Of a stretch of DNA of 64,000 bases, positions 34,419-44,063 are shown one piece after another. Each line of letters begins with the position of its first letter. The first letter of the stretch is position 1. The notes beneath the pieces were generated by a model, which searched no databases, was not told where the DNA came from, and was given only the letters and a program-made list of their open reading frames with translations. The position numbers and the translations under genes were made by a program. Where the stretch lies: NCBI GenBank assembly GCA_017416765.1, contig JAFQBE010000019.1, positions 1-64,000 of the forward strand. Direction: 5' to 3'. Origin of the DNA: Clostridia bacterium. GTDB taxonomy: Bacteria > Bacillota > Clostridia > Oscillospirales > Acutalibacteraceae.

Positions 34419-35759
34419 ATGGCATTAGTGACCAAAGCTATCAAAGGCACGCAGGATTTACTGCCTGCCGACAGCTATAAAACCCGCTATGTTGAGCAGA
34501 CTATGCTTGATATTGCTTCGAAATTCGGTTATAAGGAAATTCGTACCCCCGTGTTTGAACATACCGAGCTTTTCAGCCGAGGTGTAGGCGATACAACCGA
34601 CGTTGTCCAGAAGGAAATGTACACCTTTGACGATAAGGGCGGTCGTTCAATTACCCTTCGACCCGAAGGTACTGCGGGTGCAATGCGCGCCTTCCTTGAA
34701 CACGGTTTATTCAACGAACCTCTGCCGCAGAAGGTAAGCTACCTTACATCCTGCTACCGCTACGAAAAACCGCAGGCGGGCAGACTGCGCGAATTCCACC
34801 AGTTTGGTGTTGAATGTTTGGGTACAGCTGCACCGGCAGCAGATGCCGAGCTTATAGCACTCGGTCACAATATTTTTTCACATCTGGGTATTGAGGATTT
34901 ACAGCTTGAAATAAATTCAATCGGCTGCCCCGAATGCCGCAAAAAGTATCACGAAGCGTTGCATACCTATTTTGAATCAAAGAAGGATGAGCTTTGCGAA
35001 ACCTGCCTTGACAGACTTGGCAGAAACCCGATGAGAATTCTTGACTGTAAAAGCCCCGTTTGCAGCGGCATAGCCAAGGACGCTCCGAAGGTGCTTGATT
35101 ACATCTGTGAAGATTGTGCGGCACACTTTGAAACAGTCAAAAGCCACCTTGATGCAATGAACATTCCCTATGTTGTCAATCCGACCATTGTCCGCGGTCT
35201 TGATTATTATACACGCACCGTTTTTGAATTCGTTTCCACACAAATCGGCGCACAGGGTACTGTATGCGGCGGCGGCAGATATGACGGCCTTGCTGAGCAG
35301 CTCGGCGGTAACAGCACACCGTCACTCGGCTTTGCTCTCGGTATTGAACGCCTGATGCTTCTCATGCAGGCGCAGAATACAGCACTTCCCGAAGAACAGC
35401 GTCCTGACCTTTACATCGCTTCAATGGGTGATGCGGCAAATGTTGTTGCGGCAAAGCTTGCAGCTTCCCTTCGCGAGGAAGGTATTTCTGTTCAGTACGA
35501 TGTCGCAGGCCGTTCCGTCAAGGCGCAGATGAAATACGCAAACAAGCTGAATGTTCGTAATACAGTTGTAATCGGCGACAGCGAAATTGAAAGCGGCAAA
35601 GTAACCGTTAAAGATATGGATGGCGGCGAAAGCGTTGAAATGGAGCTTGACGGTTTTGAGGACAGCTACCAGAATTACCTTATACAGTCTGCCGTTGCTG
35701 AAATAGCAGGTGTTGAAGGTATAGATATGAGCGGCATCAACATTGCCGGTTTATTTTGA
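34419..35759 (+). CDS. hisS: Histidyl-tRNA synthetase
   Basis: Class II synthetase charging tRNA-His. Motifs: AIKGTQDLLP start, YKEIRTPVFEHTELF, TLRPEGTAGAMRAF (motif 2 region), LREFHQFGVE, the histidine-A loop RGLDYYTRTVFEF, GGGRYDGLAEQLGG and motif 3 GFALGIERL. A C-terminal anticodon-binding domain covers about residues 330-420. 446 aa. It is followed 26 nt later by aspS, the common Firmicute hisS-aspS pair. No T-box is present upstream. Confidence 0.97.
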   Translation: MALVTKAIKGTQDLLPADSYKTRYVEQTMLDIASKFGYKEIRTPVFEHTELFSRGVGDTTDVVQKEMYTFDDKGGRSITLRPEGTAGAMRAFLEHGLFNEPLPQKVSYLTSCYRYEKPQAGRLREFHQFGVECLGTAAPAADAELIALGHNIFSHLGIEDLQLEINSIGCPECRKKYHEALHTYFESKKDELCETCLDRLGRNPMRILDCKSPVCSGIAKDAPKVLDYICEDCAAHFETVKSHLDAMNIPYVVNPTIVRGLDYYTRTVFEFVSTQIGAQGTVCGGGRYDGLAEQLGGNSTPSLGFALGIERLMLLMQAQNTALPEEQRPDLYIASMGDAANVVAAKLAASLREEGISVQYDVAGRSVKAQMKYANKLNVRNTVVIGDSEIESGKVTVKDMDGGESVEMELDGFEDSYQNYLIQSAVAEIAGVEGIDMSGINIAGLF

Positions 35760-35785
35760 TTAATGCTCAAAGGAGTTAGAATATT

Positions 35786-37576
35786 ATGGATTTCATGACA
35801 GGACTTAAAAGAACCAACTATTGCGGCGAGCTTCGTTCAAGCGATATCGGTAAGGAAGTTGTTGTAGCCGGCTGGGTACAGCGTCAGCGTGACCTTGGTG
35901 CGCTTATCTTTATCGACCTTCGTGACCGTACAGGTATTGTACAGCTTGCTTTTGACGATAACACAGACAGAGAAATTTTTGATAAGGCATTCACCGCAAG
36001 AAGTGAATTTGTCCTTATGGCAAAGGGTAATGTTCGCGAGCGTTCCTCAAAGAATACCGAAATTCCCACAGGTGAAATCGAAATTGAGGTAACTGACCTT
36101 CGTGTTCTCAACAAGAGCGAAACACCTCCCTTTGATATCATTCCCAACTGCCAGACCTCGGAGCTTACAAGATTAAAGCACCGTTATCTTGACCTTCGCC
36201 GTCCTGACCTTCAGTCAAACATCATGCTGCGTCACAAGATTGCAAAGGTAACACGCGACTATTTCGATGAAAACGGCTTTATCGAAATTGAAACACCCAT
36301 CCTTATCCGTTCCACACCCGAAGGCGCAAGAGACTATATTGTTCCCAGCCGTGTTCACAAGGGCAGCTTCTATGCTCTTCCGCAGTCACCCCAACTTTAC
36401 AAGCAGCTTTCAATGGTTGCAGGCTTTGACAGATATATGCAGATTGCGCGTTGCTTCCGCGATGAGGACCTTCGTGCAGACAGACAGCCCGAATTCACAC
36501 AGATTGACCTGGAAATGTCCTTTGTTGAAATGGACGATGTCCTTGCAATCGGTGAAGGCTATGTAAAACGCGTATTCAAGGAAGTTCTCGGCATTGAAAT
36601 CAGCGAACCTATTCCGAGACTTACTTTTAAAGAATCCATGGAGCGTTACGGTTCAGATAAGCCTGATACACGCTACGAAATGGAACTTTATGACCTTACA
36701 GATTTGGTTAAGGATTGCGGCTTCAGCGTATTCTCGGGCGCAATTGCAGAGGGCGGCAGCGTCCGCGGTATTACCGCAAAGGGTGCAGTTACAACCCTTA
36801 CCCGTAAGGAAATCGACAAGCTTACAGAGTTTGTCAAGGGCAGCGGCGCAAAGGGTCTTGCATGGATAAGACTCAATGAGGACGGTACTGTCGCTTCATC
36901 ATTTGCAAAGTTTATGACAGAGGACGAAATGGCAGCTATCCTTGAAAAAGCAGATGCCAAGGCAGGCGATGTTGTCCTCATCATTGCAGATAAGAAAAAT
37001 TCACTTGTTCTTTCAACTCTCGGTCTGCTTCGCGGCGAGGTTGCGAGAAAGCTTGATATTATCCCCAAGGATAAGTACAACTTCCTCTGGATTACCGAAT
37101 TCCCGTTCTTTGATTGGGATGAAGAACTTGGTCAGTTTGTAGCAATGCACCATCCCTTCACATCTCCCATGGATGAATGTATTCCCTACCTTGAAACAGA
37201 TAAGGCGAATGTACGCGCAAAGGCATATGACCTTGTTCTCAACGGTATTGAGCTTTCATCAGGCTCAATCCGTATCACCAACCCCGAACTTCAGGGCAAG
37301 ATTTTCTCACTTCTCGGTCTTACAGATGAGCAGGCTCACGAAAAGTTCGGCTACCTGCTTGATGCATTCCGCTACGGCGCACCGCCCCACGGTGGTATGG
37401 GCATCGGTCTTGACAGACTTATTATGCAGATGCTTGGCTGCGACAGCCTTCGTGATGTTATTGCTTTCCCGAAAGTACAGAATGCTACAGAGCCCATGAC
37501 AGAGTGCCCTGCACCTGTTGACGGCGTTCAGCTTACTGACCTGGGTATCAGCATAACTGCAGCTGAAGAAAAATAA
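35786..37576 (+). CDS. aspS: Aspartyl-tRNA synthetase, bacterial type
   Basis: 596 aa class II synthetase with an N-terminal OB anticodon domain (EVVVAGWVQRQRDLGALIFI), catalytic core RHKIAKVTRDYFDENGF, ARCFRDEDLRADRQPEFTQI (motif 2), the bacterial insertion (GAD-like) domain at about residues 290-420, and motif 3 GGMGIGLDRLIM. Whether it is Asp-specific or also charges tRNA-Asn depends on gatCAB and asnS elsewhere in the genome. AAGGAG precedes the ATG. Confidence 0.97.
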   Translation: MDFMTGLKRTNYCGELRSSDIGKEVVVAGWVQRQRDLGALIFIDLRDRTGIVQLAFDDNTDREIFDKAFTARSEFVLMAKGNVRERSSKNTEIPTGEIEIEVTDLRVLNKSETPPFDIIPNCQTSELTRLKHRYLDLRRPDLQSNIMLRHKIAKVTRDYFDENGFIEIETPILIRSTPEGARDYIVPSRVHKGSFYALPQSPQLYKQLSMVAGFDRYMQIARCFRDEDLRADRQPEFTQIDLEMSFVEMDDVLAIGEGYVKRVFKEVLGIEISEPIPRLTFKESMERYGSDKPDTRYEMELYDLTDLVKDCGFSVFSGAIAEGGSVRGITAKGAVTTLTRKEIDKLTEFVKGSGAKGLAWIRLNEDGTVASSFAKFMTEDEMAAILEKADAKAGDVVLIIADKKNSLVLSTLGLLRGEVARKLDIIPKDKYNFLWITEFPFFDWDEELGQFVAMHHPFTSPMDECIPYLETDKANVRAKAYDLVLNGIELSSGSIRITNPELQGKIFSLLGLTDEQAHEKFGYLLDAFRYGAPPHGGMGIGLDRLIMQMLGCDSLRDVIAFPKVQNATEPMTECPAPVDGVQLTDLGISITAAEEK

Positions 37577-37593
37577 TCGAAAAGAGATAAAAA

Positions 37594-38520
37594 ATGGGTA
37601 TTTTTTCTAAAATAAATAAAGGTCTTCAAAAGACCAGACTTTCAATGGCAGGCGCTATTGACAACGTCCTTCACGGTGTCAACGAAATTACTGACGAAAT
37701 GTTTGATGACCTTGAAGAAATTCTTGTCATGGGTGATGTCGGTGTTACTACCGCTACCGAAATTATTGACCGCCTTCGTGCCAAGGTTGCGAAGGAAAAC
37801 CTGCGCAACGGCAAGCAGGTAAGAAATGCCATCAAGGAAATTGTTGCCGAGCTTATCGACGGCGGCGAACAGATGGAAATGATTACCATGCCGTCAATTG
37901 TTCTCGTTATCGGTGTTAACGGTGTCGGTAAAACTACAACTATCGGCAAAATGGCAGCTCTTTATAAGGCTCAGGGCAAAAAGGTAATACTCGGTGCGGC
38001 AGATACCTTCCGCGCTGCGGCTATTGATCAGCTCCAGATTTGGGCTGACAGAGCAGGTGTTGACATAGTTAAGCACAAAGAGGGTGCAGACCCTGCAGCT
38101 GTTGTTTTCGATACAATCAATGCCGGCAAGGCAAGAAATGCTGATATTATTATTATTGATACAGCAGGCAGACTTCATAATAAAAAGAATCTTATGGATG
38201 AGCTTGCGAAGATTTACAGAGTTATTGACCGTGAACTTCCCTGGTCTGACCGTGAAAGTCTGCTTGTACTTGATGCTACAACAGGTCAGAATGCGGTAAA
38301 TCAGGCAAGAGAATTCAAAAATGTTGCCGAAATTACAGGCATAGTCCTCACAAAGCTGGACGGTACTGCACGCGGCGGTGTTGTGCTTGCAATAAAGCAT
38401 GACCTTAATGTTCCGGTTAAGTTTGTCGGTGTCGGCGAGCAGATGGACGATTTACAGCCGTTTGACCCCAGAGCCTTTGCAGAGGGTCTGTTTGATGTAG
38501 CAGAGGACGAGGACAAATAA
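37594..38520 (+). CDS. ftsY: Signal recognition particle receptor FtsY
   Basis: SRP receptor GTPase that docks ribosome-SRP complexes at the membrane. NG domain only, 308 aa: helical N domain (residues 1-100, ending before VLVIGVNGVGKTTT), G1 GVNGVGKTT, the DTFRAAAIDQL insertion box, DTAGRLHNKK (G3) and TKLDGTARGG (G4). The acidic A domain of proteobacterial FtsY is missing, as is usual in Firmicutes. It lies 17 nt after aspS and 2 nt before rdgB. Confidence 0.97.
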   Translation: MGIFSKINKGLQKTRLSMAGAIDNVLHGVNEITDEMFDDLEEILVMGDVGVTTATEIIDRLRAKVAKENLRNGKQVRNAIKEIVAELIDGGEQMEMITMPSIVLVIGVNGVGKTTTIGKMAALYKAQGKKVILGAADTFRAAAIDQLQIWADRAGVDIVKHKEGADPAAVVFDTINAGKARNADIIIIDTAGRLHNKKNLMDELAKIYRVIDRELPWSDRESLLVLDATTGQNAVNQAREFKNVAEITGIVLTKLDGTARGGVVLAIKHDLNVPVKFVGVGEQMDDLQPFDPRAFAEGLFDVAEDEDK

Positions 38521-38522
38521 TT

Positions 38523-39113
38523 ATGAATTATATTATCGCTACTCATAATATGAAAAAGCGCAATGAGCTTGCCCGTATTCTTGAACCGCTTGGTGTCAGC
38601 GTGCTGACCGCCGAGCAGGCAGGTGTTGAGCTTACCGATGTTGAAGAAACAGGTACAACCTTTGCCGAAAACGCACAGCTTAAAAGCCGCAGCGGCTGCA
38701 AGGAAAGCGGTATGCCCTGTATTGCGGACGATTCGGGGCTGATGGTTGATGCTTTGGACGGTGAACCCGGTGTTTATTCTGCACGCTATGCGGGCGAACA
38801 CGGCAATGACCCCAAAAACAATGCGCTTTTACTTGAAAAGCTCAAAGATGTTCCCGATGAAAAGCGTACCGCGCGTTTTGTCTGTACCGTTTCCTGCACA
38901 TATCCCGACGGTAAGGAAATTTTAGTTACAGGTACTTGCGAAGGCAAAATAGGCTATGAACCCAAAGGTGACGGCGGCTTCGGCTATGACCCGCTGTTTA
39001 TGGTAGGAGATAAGAGCTTTGCCGAACTTACATCGGAAGAAAAAGATAAAATCAGCCACCGCGGAAATGCACTCAAAGCGCTTGCTGAGGCTTTAACTAA
39101 CAATAAGGATTGA
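38523..39113 (+). CDS. rdgB: XTP/dITP diphosphatase (RdgB/HAM1 family)
   Basis: House-cleaning pyrophosphatase that removes non-canonical purine nucleoside triphosphates. 196 aa. Motifs: IATHNMKKRNELARIL at the N-terminus, ADDSGLMVDALDG, GVYSARYAGEHG, GFGYDPLFMV and KDKISHRGNAL. Start 2 nt after the ftsY stop; translation is probably coupled. Confidence 0.95.
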   Translation: MNYIIATHNMKKRNELARILEPLGVSVLTAEQAGVELTDVEETGTTFAENAQLKSRSGCKESGMPCIADDSGLMVDALDGEPGVYSARYAGEHGNDPKNNALLLEKLKDVPDEKRTARFVCTVSCTYPDGKEILVTGTCEGKIGYEPKGDGGFGYDPLFMVGDKSFAELTSEEKDKISHRGNALKALAEALTNNKD

Positions 39114-39119
39114 TATATT

Positions 39120-39506
39120 TTGACAAGTAAGGAAAGAGCTGCGCTGCGTGCGCAGGCAAACACACTTGAACCCCTTTTTCAGCTTGGTAAGGGCGGAATG
39201 TCCGATGCACTTATAAAGCAGACGGATGATGCCCTTCGTGCAAGGGAGCTTATAAAGCTCAAGGTTCTGCTTGAATCAACCCCCATTACCCCCCGTCAGG
39301 CGGCGGATGAACTTGCTGCGGCAACGGGCGCAGATGTTGTTCAGGTTATCGGTGGTGTAATTGTGCTTTACCGCTACAGCCCCGAGCTTCACGGCGAAAA
39401 GAAGCCCGAGCAGAAAAAGCGTCCCGCAACAAAGAAGGAAGCCAAGAAACAGGGCTACAAGGTTCACTTTGTGCGCAAGACAAAACGAGTATCAAAAGAA
39501 AAATGA
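39120..39506 (+). CDS. yhbY: YhbY-family RNA-binding protein (CRM domain)
   Basis: 128 aa. The CRM domain (residues 3-95: LRAQANTLEPLFQLGKGG, ARELIKLKVL, GADVVQVIGGVIVLYR) binds rRNA and assists 50S assembly. The C-terminal 30 residues are an unusually long basic tail (KKPEQKKRPATKKEAKKQ) that probably adds RNA affinity. Start codon is TTG at 39120 with AAGGA 9 nt upstream. Its stop overlaps the nadD ATG (ATGA). Confidence 0.92.
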   Translation: MTSKERAALRAQANTLEPLFQLGKGGMSDALIKQTDDALRARELIKLKVLLESTPITPRQAADELAAATGADVVQVIGGVIVLYRYSPELHGEKKPEQKKRPATKKEAKKQGYKVHFVRKTKRVSKEK

Positions 39507-40081
39507 GCAGAATTGGTATTTTCGGCGGCACATTCAATCCGCCGCACATAGGCCATACAAGGCTTGCCGAGCATTTTGTCAAAGAACTGAAGCTCGACAG
39601 GCTTCTTGTTATTCCCACCTTTCAGCCGCCGCATAAGGATGCAAATAACCTTGCAAGCGGTGAGGATAGGGTAAATATGTGTATGCTGGCTTTCCCTGAT
39701 GCAGTTATAAGCACAATAGAAATGAACCGCGGCGGAAAAAGCTACACCTACGATACTCTTTGTGAATTAAAGGAACAGTATCCGGGTGACGAGCTGTTTT
39801 TCATAGTTGGGTCAGATATGCTTTTAAGCTTCAACCGCTGGTATAAAGCTGACGAAATTCTTGATATGATTACGCTTTGCGCGGCAGACAGAGAAGCTGA
39901 CGGCAAAGAGCTTGAAATGCCGGATTTTCTTGCAGGCAAGCGTGTTATTATTACAAAACTGCCAGCTTTTGAATTAAGCTCAACCAAGATACGCGAATGT
40001 ATAAAAAACGGCGAAAGCACCTATGGCATGCTTGATGACGCGGTAAGATTTTATATTGATGAAAAGGGGCTTTACAGATGA
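39503..40081 (+). CDS. nadD: Nicotinate-nucleotide adenylyltransferase
   Basis: Forms deamido-NAD from nicotinate mononucleotide and ATP. 192 aa. Nucleotidyltransferase motifs GGTFNPPHIGHTRLAE at the N-terminus, FIVGSDMLLSFNRWYKADEI, and the C-terminal ELSSTKIRECIKNG. It overlaps yhbY and yqeK by 4 nt on each side, an ordinary Firmicute arrangement (yhbY-nadD-yqeK). Confidence 0.95.
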   Translation: MSRIGIFGGTFNPPHIGHTRLAEHFVKELKLDRLLVIPTFQPPHKDANNLASGEDRVNMCMLAFPDAVISTIEMNRGGKSYTYDTLCELKEQYPGDELFFIVGSDMLLSFNRWYKADEILDMITLCAADREADGKELEMPDFLAGKRVIITKLPAFELSSTKIRECIKNGESTYGMLDDAVRFYIDEKGLYR

Positions 40082-40662
40082 TAGAAGAATACAAAGCGCT
40101 GTTAAAAAGCCGCCTTTCTGATTATCGTTATACCCATTCTGTCTGCGTTGCGCAGAGTGCTGTTGAATTGGCTGAAAAATACGGCGCAGATAAAGAAAAG
40201 GCACTTGTTGCAGGCTTGCTTCACGATATAACCAAGGAAGCCGACAGGCAAGAGCATTTTGCTCTTTTTGAAGAAAGCGGAATGAAATTGTCCGAGCTGG
40301 AATGCCGTAACCCAAAGCTTTGGCATGCCATGAGCGGTTCAGCTTATCTAAAAGTAAAGCTTGGTATAACTGATACAGAAGTACTTGATGCCGTTCGTTA
40401 TCACACTACGGCAAGGGCTGATATGACCTTGCTTGATAAGGTGATTTATATAGCGGATTTTATTTCGGCGGACAGAGATTATGACGATGTTGAAATTGTA
40501 AGAGCTTTAGCAAAAAAAGACCTTGACGAAACAATGCTGTATACACAAAGCTACAGCATAAATGAGCTTTTACAAAAGCACAGTCCGATTCACCCTGACA
40601 GCGTAGCAGCATATAATAATTTGATTATGCAAGGCATAAAATACAACGGAGGCGAAATTTAA
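40078..40662 (+). CDS. yqeK: YqeK-family HD-domain hydrolase
   Basis: 194 aa HD-domain phosphohydrolase; family members cleave diadenosine tetraphosphate symmetrically. Metal-binding residues: YRYTHSVCVAQ, LLHDITKEADRQ (the HD pair), HAMSGSAY, AVRYHTTARADM and YIADFISADRDY. rsfS, which often follows, is absent; a flavin reductase-like gene starts 1 nt after the stop. Confidence 0.93.
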   Translation: MIEEYKALLKSRLSDYRYTHSVCVAQSAVELAEKYGADKEKALVAGLLHDITKEADRQEHFALFEESGMKLSELECRNPKLWHAMSGSAYLKVKLGITDTEVLDAVRYHTTARADMTLLDKVIYIADFISADRDYDDVEIVRALAKKDLDETMLYTQSYSINELLQKHSPIHPDSVAAYNNLIMQGIKYNGGEI

Positions 40663-40663
40663 A

Positions 40664-41164
40664 ATGGCTTTTAAAGAAATAAATATACGCGATATTAAGC
40701 AGTCAGCTGTTAAGTTAATCAGCGATGATTGGGCACTTGTTACAGCTACGGCAGACGGTGTTACAAATACAATGACCGTCAGCTGGGGCGGTATTGGCGA
40801 GCTTTGGGGCAAGGATGTTGTTTTTATTTTCATCCGTCCGCAGCGATACACATACGAATTACTTGAAAAAACAGATATGTTTTCAATGAGCTTTTTTGAC
40901 GGCGGATACAAAAAGGAACTCGGCTACTGCGGTAAAAACAGCGGCAGAAACGGCGATAAATTTGAAGCAACAGGTCTGAAGGCAATTGAGCTTGAGGGTG
41001 TTGCAGCTGTTGAACAGGCAAAGTATAATGTTATCTGCAAAAAAATAGCCTTCCAGGATATGGACCCGAAAGGCTTTATAGATGAAAGTATTGAAAATAA
41101 TTACAACGGTGATTATCACCGTATATATATCGGCGAAATAGTTAAAGTATTTGAAAATGAATAA
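40664..41164 (+). CDS. Flavin reductase-like FMN-binding protein
   Basis: 166 aa with a split-barrel FMN-binding fold: LVTATADGVTNTMTVSWGGIG, FIRPQRYTYELL, MFSMSFFDGGYKKELGYCGKNSGR. This belongs to the flavin reductase/HpaC-like superfamily and is of the compact type common in anaerobes. The substrate or partner is unknown. It is the last gene of the hisS-to-yqeK run and ends at a strong bidirectional terminator. Confidence 0.82.
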   Translation: MAFKEINIRDIKQSAVKLISDDWALVTATADGVTNTMTVSWGGIGELWGKDVVFIFIRPQRYTYELLEKTDMFSMSFFDGGYKKELGYCGKNSGRNGDKFEATGLKAIELEGVAAVEQAKYNVICKKIAFQDMDPKGFIDESIENNYNGDYHRIYIGEIVKVFENE

Positions 41165-41169
41165 AAAGC

Positions 41170-41208
41170 AAGCCTTGCAGTTTGAAATTGAGCTGCAAGG
41201 CTTTTTTA
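41170..41208. terminator. Bidirectional intrinsic terminator
   Basis: Stem AAGCCTTGCAG (41170-41180) with CTGCAAGGCTT (41193-41203), followed by TTTTTATA on the plus strand. On the minus strand it is followed by GCTTTTTATT, so it also serves mscS. Confidence 0.88.
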
Positions 41209-41210
41209 TA

Positions 41211-42089
41211 TCAGTTGTTTATTACATGAACATCAAGCTGGTTGTAGGGGATATGTATGCCAGCTTTGTCAAATTCAAGCTTAACGCGTTCATGAATATC
41301 GTAATATGCGTTCCAGTAGTTCGGGCTTTCGCACCAGAGGAGAGCGTCAACAGTAATACTGCTTTCGCCGTGACCGCCTACAGCAATTCTTGTGTTATCG
41401 TCCTTTATTGTGTAGGGACAATCTTCGTTTGCTTTTGTAATAATCTGTTTTGCAAGTGCCATATCGTCACCGTAGCCGATGGAAAATTTAAGGTCAAGCC
41501 TGCGCTTGTTCTGTGCGGTGTAGTTGATAAGATTATTTGTTGTAATGTGTGAATTGGGTACAATAACGCGTCTGTTATCGGGTGTTAAAAGCGTTGTGTT
41601 CATAAAGTGAATTTGCTCTACCGTACCCGAAACACTTTCAAGCTCAATAAAATCGCCTGATTTGAAGGGCTTGTTGAACATGATTTCAATACCGCTTGCA
41701 AACTGTGAAATAAGGCTCTGCAAGCCAAGACCTGCGGTAATACCTGCGGCACCGAGTGCGGCAACAAAGGAGTTGACATCAACACCGAGTACGGAAAGTG
41801 CAAAAACCACAAAAACGATGCGCATGGATACAACCAGCATTTTTTCAAGAAAATGGTGAACTGATTCGTCAACATTGTTTTTCTTCATTATTTTCAGAAC
41901 CAGCTTGCCGGCGAATTTGCTGACAAAATAGCCGATTACAATTACAACAACTGCACCTACTATTTTAGGCAGAGAATCAAGGATTTTTGTGGGCAATGCT
42001 TCAAACCATTGTGTAACCGCAGAAACTTCTTCAAATGCTTCTTCTGCAAATTGTTCGGCTGACTGTGTTGTGATTTCAAGCGTTTTCAT
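41211..42089 (-). CDS. Small-conductance mechanosensitive channel, MscS family
   Basis: 292 aa with about three membrane helices. The pore-lining helix is GAAGITAGLGLQSLISQFASGI, with the glycine/alanine pattern typical of MscS TM3. Then come the beta domain (NKPFKSGDFIELESVSGTVE, TPDNRRVIVPNSHI) and the cytoplasmic alpha/beta cage. It protects against hypo-osmotic shock. An N-terminal extension of about 30 residues precedes the first helix. AAGGAG is 9 nt upstream. It lies 60 nt downstream of the next gene on the same strand and may be cotranscribed with it. Confidence 0.93.
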   Translation of the reverse strand: MKTLEITTQSAEQFAEEAFEEVSAVTQWFEALPTKILDSLPKIVGAVVVIVIGYFVSKFAGKLVLKIMKKNNVDESVHHFLEKMLVVSMRIVFVVFALSVLGVDVNSFVAALGAAGITAGLGLQSLISQFASGIEIMFNKPFKSGDFIELESVSGTVEQIHFMNTTLLTPDNRRVIVPNSHITTNNLINYTAQNKRRLDLKFSIGYGDDMALAKQIITKANEDCPYTIKDDNTRIAVGGHGESSITVDALLWCESPNYWNAYYDIHERVKLEFDKAGIHIPYNQLDVHVINN

Positions 42090-42149
42090 TTATGCTGCTC
42101 CTTTTTATATTTTTAGCCGCACCGTTTAACGATGCGGCTTTAAAGTTAA

Positions 42150-43901
42150 TTATTTGAGTTCAAAGCCTTTAGCTTCAATAATTGTATCGTCGCTGTCAGT
42201 GTACTTGATTTCAACGCTGTCGCCTTTGTTTGCAATGATAACCGTATTGAAATCTGATGCATCAACTGCAAAATATTTGTTGCTGCCGGCTACCTTGAGG
42301 TAGTAACAGCTGTTGCCGCTGATAACTGCAACTCTGATGTCTTCAATTGCACCAAGCAGAACTTTTTCTTCAACAGGTTCTTGGTTACTGCCTGTGTTGG
42401 GGTCAACAATGTTTTCTACATCAATTTCTGTTTTAATGCCGTTGTCAGCAAGCAGCTTTGTGTAGCTTTCAAGGCAGGCCTGAATTGATGTACCTGTTGA
42501 AATAAGTGTTGTGAACTGGTTAACATTAACCAGTGCATACTGCTGAACAATGTTGCTCTTATCTTTAAGAGCCATGAAGTAGGTGGGCTCGTTACCGATG
42601 TTGAGAAGCAGCGGGAATGTAGCTGTGTAGCTGTACTGCTGAACCTTACCCTGTGCAGCTTCCTGTGCAGCGTTTTCTGTTGCACCGTTTACGCGGTAGA
42701 ATTTAGCTTCCTTTGTACGCTGGTTGATAAGTGTGAAGCCTGTGATTGAGCTGTCACTTGTTGTGATTGATGTAACACCTGTGTACATATAAACGTCATC
42801 ATTAAGGGCAATGTAGTTGTAGCCCGATGTTGTAACAACAACATCCTTCTGACCGAGTACGGAGTTCCAGAAACCGCCCTGGTACTTACCGTAGAAGTCA
42901 TACTGGTCTACAAGCAGGTCAGGGTCATAAACTCTGTCAAGCCAGTTGAGTTCAGCGGAAGTTCTGATTTCTTCGATTGTGTAGTCAACACATTCACCTG
43001 TTGAGGGATTTACAAGTATAGCACCGATTACATCAGTACCGCCGAAAAGACCGATTGTATTGTCGAGAATCGGGCAGACCCAGTAGGAATTACCTTCTTC
43101 GTCAACTTCAAAAACTGATGTGCCGAGAAGTGCTGTGGGATAGTTGAAACGGATGTGACGCTTGAGAAGGTGGTTGAAGTGGTCAACGTCGGAGTAAATA
43201 ATGCCGTCTTCAACCTTCTGGAAGTCAACCTTCTGTGTTGTCATATCAATAACAAGGTAGCCGGGAAGACCTGCCTTGCGGTTTGTAAACCACTTGATAA
43301 TGTTCTGATATTTAAGGGTTGCAATTCTTACCGGACGGTTGTTAAGGTTAATCTGTGTGTCGGAAGAATTAACGGTAAACTGTGAAACAAGGTTTTCGTC
43401 AACAAGGTCACTCAAAGCCTTGCTTGCAAGTGTTGCTGCGGAATCCTTATCAAGCAGGGGAACGCTTGAAAAATCTGCTTCGTTGACATCTTCGCTGAAA
43501 TCTGCTGTTTCAACGGGAAGAATTTCGCTGTAATCTTTTGCGCGGAAGAAAACGCTTGAAACAACAAAACCGACACCTACAACTACAATAAGCACAGCCC
43601 CAATAATAAGCGGTATGCGTGAATTCTTGCGTGCATAGGGTGTGTATTCGGGGGACATGAGTGCGCCCGAAGTGATGAAGGACATTACACAGTATGCGGC
43701 AATGATGATGCCAAAATAGATGTACATTTCAATTGCCTTGAAGTTGAAGGCAGGCAGGTAGAAATAGTAGCCTACAACTGCGGCAACGACTGCGCCGAGA
43801 ATGTTTATTAATGTTTTGACACCGGCCTTGTTGGGCGGAATGATAACAGAACCGCTCTTTTTGGCACCGCTGCCGGAAAAATCGACCTTAATAGGATCCA
43901 T
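42150..43901 (-). CDS. Membrane-anchored protein with large extracytoplasmic domain, unknown function
   Basis: 583 aa, family not recognised. Three predicted helices lie at residues about 30-54, 59-79 and 95-118. A domain of about 465 residues follows, with many strands and repeated Asp/Asn-rich turns, and ends in a small strand-rich segment (about 520-583, IRVAVISGNSCYYLKVAG). Segments such as GGTDVIGAILVNPSTGEC are well ordered and look like a folded extracellular or lumen-facing domain. It has its own promoter and AAGGAG before the ATG. A role in envelope maintenance next to mscS is possible but unsupported. Confidence 0.8.
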   Translation of the reverse strand: MDPIKVDFSGSGAKKSGSVIIPPNKAGVKTLINILGAVVAAVVGYYFYLPAFNFKAIEMYIYFGIIIAAYCVMSFITSGALMSPEYTPYARKNSRIPLIIGAVLIVVVGVGFVVSSVFFRAKDYSEILPVETADFSEDVNEADFSSVPLLDKDSAATLASKALSDLVDENLVSQFTVNSSDTQINLNNRPVRIATLKYQNIIKWFTNRKAGLPGYLVIDMTTQKVDFQKVEDGIIYSDVDHFNHLLKRHIRFNYPTALLGTSVFEVDEEGNSYWVCPILDNTIGLFGGTDVIGAILVNPSTGECVDYTIEEIRTSAELNWLDRVYDPDLLVDQYDFYGKYQGGFWNSVLGQKDVVVTTSGYNYIALNDDVYMYTGVTSITTSDSSITGFTLINQRTKEAKFYRVNGATENAAQEAAQGKVQQYSYTATFPLLLNIGNEPTYFMALKDKSNIVQQYALVNVNQFTTLISTGTSIQACLESYTKLLADNGIKTEIDVENIVDPNTGSNQEPVEEKVLLGAIEDIRVAVISGNSCYYLKVAGSNKYFAVDASDFNTVIIANKGDSVEIKYTDSDDTIIEAKGFELK

Positions 43902-43940
43902 TTTGATATCTCCTTTTATTATTTATATAATTTAAAACAT

Positions 43941-43969
43941 ATTATACTATAAATAAAACAATATTACAA
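43941..43969 (-). promoter_or_regulatory. Promoter of the 42150-43901 gene
   Basis: On the minus strand TTGTAA (43964-43969) is separated by 17 nt from TATAAT (43941-43946). Confidence 0.75.
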
Positions 43970-44063
43970 GCATAATTTGCAGATAATGAATTATTTGATT
44001 TTGCATAATATTGTATACAGATTAAAGTGTTTAGAATATCGTAAATACTGAATATGCTGTTAG